From assembly GCF_042435035.1 (NCBI RefSeq), contig NZ_JBHMQT010000043.1, forward strand, positions 1-64,000: 64,000 bases of DNA. Reading direction: 5' to 3'. The notes below the pieces were generated by a model. It did not search any database. It saw only the letters and a list, made by a program, of their open reading frames with translations, and had not been told where the DNA came from. Shown here in pieces: positions 61,160 to 64,000 of the stretch. The stretch is from Sphaerimonospora cavernae (lineage in GTDB: Bacteria > Actinomycetota > Actinomycetes > Streptosporangiales > Streptosporangiaceae). The translations under genes and the position numbers were made by a program. Position 1 is the stretch's first letter; every line of letters begins with the position of its first letter.

Positions 61160-62329
61160 AGCGACGGCACGCTTGCCCTCGGCCAGTGCCACCAGGGGGA
61201 ACACCCCACCTTTGAGGGTGACCAGCACGTCGTACCGCTCGCCCATGCCGAGCAGCAGCGCGTCGGTCTCGACCGGCACGACGGGGAAGCCGTCGGCGTG
61301 GGTCACGGTCATGGCGTGGTCGGCCAGCGCGACGCGGAACGCGGTGTCGCCGCCGGCGTTGATGATCCTGATCCGCAGCCGGGAGCCCGGCTTGGCGGCG
61401 AAGGTCTGCGGGGCCGTCGCGGTCCTGCCGTTGACCAGGAAGTGGGGGTAGTAGACGTCTCCGGCGTCGCCGCCCAGGAGGTCGCTTTCCGCGTTCATCA
61501 TCATGTGCGGCCAGGAGGCCCCTGGGGAAGCCGTCGAGTCCGGCATCGACATCGGCATCCCCTCATGGCCGTGACCGCCACCGTGACCGCCACCGTGACC
61601 GCCACCGTGACCGCCACCGTGACCGCCACCGTGACCGCCACCGTGACCGCCACCATGGCCGCCGCCCCCCGACATCGAAGTGATCTCGGCCAGCACCTCA
61701 GCCGGTGTGCCGGTGACGCCGTCCAGCCAGTCGTCGAGGACGACGGTCCACTCGTCGTCATAGTCGTACGGCTCGGCCGGATCCTCCACGATGATCGGTG
61801 CGTACAGCCCGCGATCCAACTGCGTGCCGTGATGCGGATGGAACCAGTACGTCCCGGGATGGGACGCGGTGAACTCGTAGACCATCTCCCCGCCCGGGGG
61901 GATGGGCGGCTGGGTGACCCCGGGTACGCCGTCGGCGTCGTTGCGCAGGGCGAGGCCATGCCAGTGGACGGTGGTCTCCTGAGGGAGCCGGTTGGTCAGC
62001 CGAGCCCGGACGACCTCGCCGGCCCGGACGCGGATCGGCTCCCCGGGCAGGCGGTCGCCGTACATCCAGGTCTGGACCACGGGACCGCCGAGGTCGGCGC
62101 GGCCTTCCCGGGCGATCAGGTGGAACTCGCGCACCTGGCCGGGTCGGCGCGCCGCCTCGGCGGCGGCGACCTCGGGGCCCGACGGCCGGACAAGGGCGCC
62201 GGTCCCGGGCCGGGGATCCGCTGATTGGCGTGCTGGTTCACTCTGGGCGGGGGAGCAGGCGGTGGCGAGGGCGCCTCCGGCGGCGGCCAGACCGGCGCGC
62301 AGGAAGAGTCGTCGATCGATCGATGACAT
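61160..62329 (-). pseudogene. multicopper oxidase, C-terminally truncated
   Basis: It begins as a normal Tat-exported lipoprotein-like multicopper oxidase: MSSIDRRLFLRAGLAAAG with twin Arg and a TAC lipobox. Cupredoxin domain 1 has HWHGLALRND and FHPHHGTQLDRG, giving four His ligands of the trinuclear site. A His/Gly-rich insertion follows, then domain 2 (NGRTATAPQTFAAKPGSRLRIRIIN in parts, RYDVLVTLKGGVFPLVALAEGKRA). Homology stops near 61160. The third domain, with the type-1 copper site and the HCHxxxH motif, is absent. The frame stays open to 60641, but that part is only an off-frame reading of the ABC gene. The product could not be an active oxidase. Confidence 0.75.
61570..61665. repeat. 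12-bp tandem repeat encoding HGGG units
   Basis: About eight head-to-tail copies of GTGACCGCCACC on the plus strand, nearly identical. On the minus strand they encode HisGlyGlyGly units within the multicopper oxidase fragment, followed by GHEGMPMSM. The block carries about nine His plus several Met, a likely copper-binding loop. Confidence 0.9.
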
Positions 62330-62413
62330 GGTGATTCGCTCACAGTTCACGTACGGAAAGGGCACACGGAGAACCGGGTGAGGCGAAGGCACGCCTGACC
62401 CGGCCGGGAGCCT

Positions 62414-62923
62414 CTATACGCGCAGAACCGCGACGCGTCGTAGCGACAGCGCGAACGGCGGAGCCGGCGAACCGCGCGCCGGAGGAAGGCGGGCCGGCCG
62501 CTCACCCGGGCCGCGTACGCCTTCGGGGAGGCGGCCGGCCCCCAGCAGACGCAGCACCAAGGTCACGAGGATCGCGGCGACCGCGGCCAGGCAGAAGACG
62601 ATCGGGTTCGGCTGATCCGAATCCGGGCCGGAAGCCGTGACCGGCGGCGCCAGGTCCGCCGCCGTGTGCCCGGCCGGTGTGCCGTTCCCGGCGAGCCTGT
62701 CCTCCCCGCTGCCGCCGTGTTCGCAGTGGGCGCACAGCGCGGGCATCGAGGAGGTGGACATCGAGGAGGCCGGGCCGCAGAGGTGGGCGGCGATGTGACC
62801 GAGGCTCACGGCCAGCAGCGCGGCCACGAGCAGCAGGAGCCGCGGCAGTATCGCCTCCGCCGCGATCCCCCTGATCCTTCTGGGCGTCGCGGTCCCCGCG
62901 ATCGCCGCGCTCCCCATGCGCAC
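62414..62923 (-). CDS. DUF6153 family membrane protein
   Basis: 169 residues from GTG 62923. Two membrane helices: ILPRLLLLVAALLAVSLGHIAAH and NPIVFCLAAVAAILVTLVLRLLG. Between them is an extracytoplasmic loop with Met, Cys and His (STSSMPALCAHCEHGG). The C-terminus, SLRRVAVLRV, is the hallmark ending of DUF6153 proteins, which often sit beside copper-handling genes. The start lies seven bases after a TAGGGT -10 box (62930-62935), so a leaderless GTG start is favoured over ATG 62917. The neighbouring truncated oxidase suggests a former copper-related unit. Confidence 0.75.
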   Translation of the reverse strand: MRMGSAAIAGTATPRRIRGIAAEAILPRLLLLVAALLAVSLGHIAAHLCGPASSMSTSSMPALCAHCEHGGSGEDRLAGNGTPAGHTAADLAPPVTASGPDSDQPNPIVFCLAAVAAILVTLVLRLLGAGRLPEGVRGPGERPARLPPARGSPAPPFALSLRRVAVLRV

Positions 62924-62983
62924 GGCATCACCCTATCGGCGGCGCCTCCCGGTCGGTCCTCCAGCGGGCGCCGCCGGTCGCTG

Positions 62984-64000
62984 TCAGAGCTCGGCCGGGA
63001 AATCAGCGAGATCCGTGGAACGGGGAGCGTGTCTGCGGGTGAGCCGGTCGGGGGAGAGCCCGCGGCGGAGCGCGACCAGATCGGCGAGGAGCCGCTCCCA
63101 ACGTGGGCCGATCACGTCGATGTCGTAGCGGGCGGCGGTCGGCGGTCCCTGGGCGGCCAGCCTGGCGCGCAGCTCCTCATCCTCGATGACCGCGCAGATC
63201 GCGTCGGCCAGAGCATGGATCTTCTCGGGCTTGACCAGCAGCCCGTTCACGCCGTCGCTGATCAGCTCGGCGGGCCCGGTCGGACAGGCGTAACCGACGA
63301 CCGGCAGCCCCTTGCTCATCGCTTCCAGGACCACCATCGGCCCGCCCTCGCGGCGCGAGCTGAGTACGAACAACGAAGCCTTGACCAGTTCGGCGCCGAC
63401 GTCCTGGACCGGTCCCGCCAACAGCACCTGACCGGTCAGGCCGCGCTTGTCGATGTCCGCCTGCAACTTCTCCTGGCGCGGTCCGGAGCCGAAGATCAGC
63501 AGCGTCCAGTCCAGGTGCCGGGCCGCGACGTGCGCCCAGGCGCGGATCAGCAGGTCATAGCCCTTGACATGGGTGAGGCGGCCGACCGTGACCGCCGTCT
63601 TCGCGGTGAGCGGAGACAGACCGCCCTCCAGCCGGGGCACCGCGTTCGGAATCCGCGCCAGCACGGCCGGTCGCGGTCGGCCCGCGCGATCGAAGGCGCG
63701 TTCGTAGGCATTGAGATCGGCCTCGGTGAGCGTGACGACCGCATCGAGCCTGCCGTACCCGCGGGTGATCCGGGAGCGCACCGAGGGCCGGTGCCCGGCG
63801 AGATTGCCGTGCTCCTGCCCGATCGTGATGATCTCCGGGGGTGCGAACCCGGCGGCGATCAGGTTGAGGCCCGGCCGGGTGCCGATGAGCACGCCGCCGC
63901 GCCGCGACCGGAGGTAGCGGACCAGCTTGAGATCGGTCCTCAGCGTGAACCAGTGATAGGCCGCCTCGTCCTTGGGGACCAGCCGGCTCGGGAATCGGGA
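62984..64000 (-). CDS. GT4-type glycosyltransferase, 5' end beyond the window
   Basis: At least 338 residues; the reading frame is open to the window edge, so the N-terminus is outside. The GT-B C-terminal domain is complete: AVTVGRLTHVKGYDLLIRAWAHV in parts, LLIFGSGPRQEKLQADI, GQVLLAGPVQDV, the EGGPMVVLEAMSKGLPVVGY nucleotide-sugar motif (E-x7-E), then NGLLVKPEKIHALADAI. Retaining glycosyl transfer from a nucleotide sugar is inferred; the acceptor is unknown (teichoic or capsular glycan enzymes look similar). Confidence 0.86.
   Translation of the reverse strand, partial: SRFPSRLVPKDEAAYHWFTLRTDLKLVRYLRSRRGGVLIGTRPGLNLIAAGFAPPEIITIGQEHGNLAGHRPSVRSRITRGYGRLDAVVTLTEADLNAYERAFDRAGRPRPAVLARIPNAVPRLEGGLSPLTAKTAVTVGRLTHVKGYDLLIRAWAHVAARHLDWTLLIFGSGPRQEKLQADIDKRGLTGQVLLAGPVQDVGAELVKASLFVLSSRREGGPMVVLEAMSKGLPVVGYACPTGPAELISDGVNGLLVKPEKIHALADAICAVIEDEELRARLAAQGPPTAARYDIDVIGPRWERLLADLVALRRGLSPDRLTRRHAPRSTDLADFPAEL

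Noticed and set aside
60641..61160. C-terminal extension of the multicopper oxidase reading frame
   Set aside because: The frame is open but the translation is an off-frame reading of the ABC ATP-binding gene (Ser/Pro/Arg-rich, no cupredoxin motifs).
60942..61209. ORF MGCSPWWHW... on the minus strand upstream of the ABC gene
   Set aside because: It runs into the ABC gene in the wrong frame, has no ribosome site and resembles no family.

Overview
The window is high-GC DNA dense in genes and is almost certainly from an actinomycete. Gene content suggests the Streptosporangiales (Streptosporangium/Nonomuraea-like), but that placement is an inference from protein families and not from a marker gene. 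Supporting signs are the garA-ftsR-bfn-merR-gcvP cluster with a tandem glycine riboswitch, a HrdB-type principal sigma factor, a futalosine-independent menaquinone cluster (menE, menB, menD, menF), a DUF5999 protein, a DUF6153 protein, GTG starts and probable leaderless transcripts.

Layout. 0-12.7 kb: stress and housekeeping genes (CsbD, an overlooked 41-aa small ORF, CBS pair, hemerythrin, a large ferritin-like protein, Tex, a SnoaL/SDR pair, RecQ, an HPF-like protein, a YfcE-like phosphoesterase). 12.7-20 kb: an AMIN-like/GerMN secreted protein with an 18-bp tandem repeat, a PH-domain protein, a WS/DGAT acyltransferase, a DUF3311 + solute symporter pair and a CocE/NonD hydrolase. 20-24.2 kb: a trp attenuator with a leader peptide ahead of a fused TrpE-TrpG, then a two-gene cassette with a degenerate ImmA/IrrE-like protein. 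24.4-30 kb: an ABC exporter, thyX, a secreted orphan, a BNR-repeat protein and a flavohemoglobin. 30-41 kb: CDP-alcohol phosphatidyltransferase, a mannose-1-phosphate guanylyltransferase/phosphomutase fusion and the GarA/glycine-cleavage cluster. 41-45 kb: DUF5999, TetR and the principal sigma factor. 45-52 kb: menaquinone genes. 52-64 kb: GDSL hydrolase, an HxlR-SCP2 fusion, a DesK/DesR-type two-component system divergent from an ABC exporter, MOSC, a second ABC exporter, a truncated multicopper oxidase, DUF6153 and the 3' part of a glycosyltransferase gene that runs off the window.

The most unusual signal is not a gene. Two intergenic elements, 12697-12942 and 44458-44704, share one architecture. 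Each has two forward copies of a 21-bp motif (GTGATCTTGC, five variable bases, CTCGCA), a central hairpin built from the same half-motif, and two inverted copies. All are placed at exactly 53-bp intervals, about five helical turns, and the second weaker motif (TGACCAG-like) sits at a fixed place in the spacers. A G-rich tract follows on the right. A third locus at 2354-2383 has only the central hairpin. I know of no described element with this form, although I could not search.

Regulation that can be read directly: transcription attenuation of trpE by a Trp-Trp leader peptide, a tandem glycine riboswitch before gcvP, a SigR-like promoter before the principal sigma factor gene, and hairpin terminators at several convergent gene ends.
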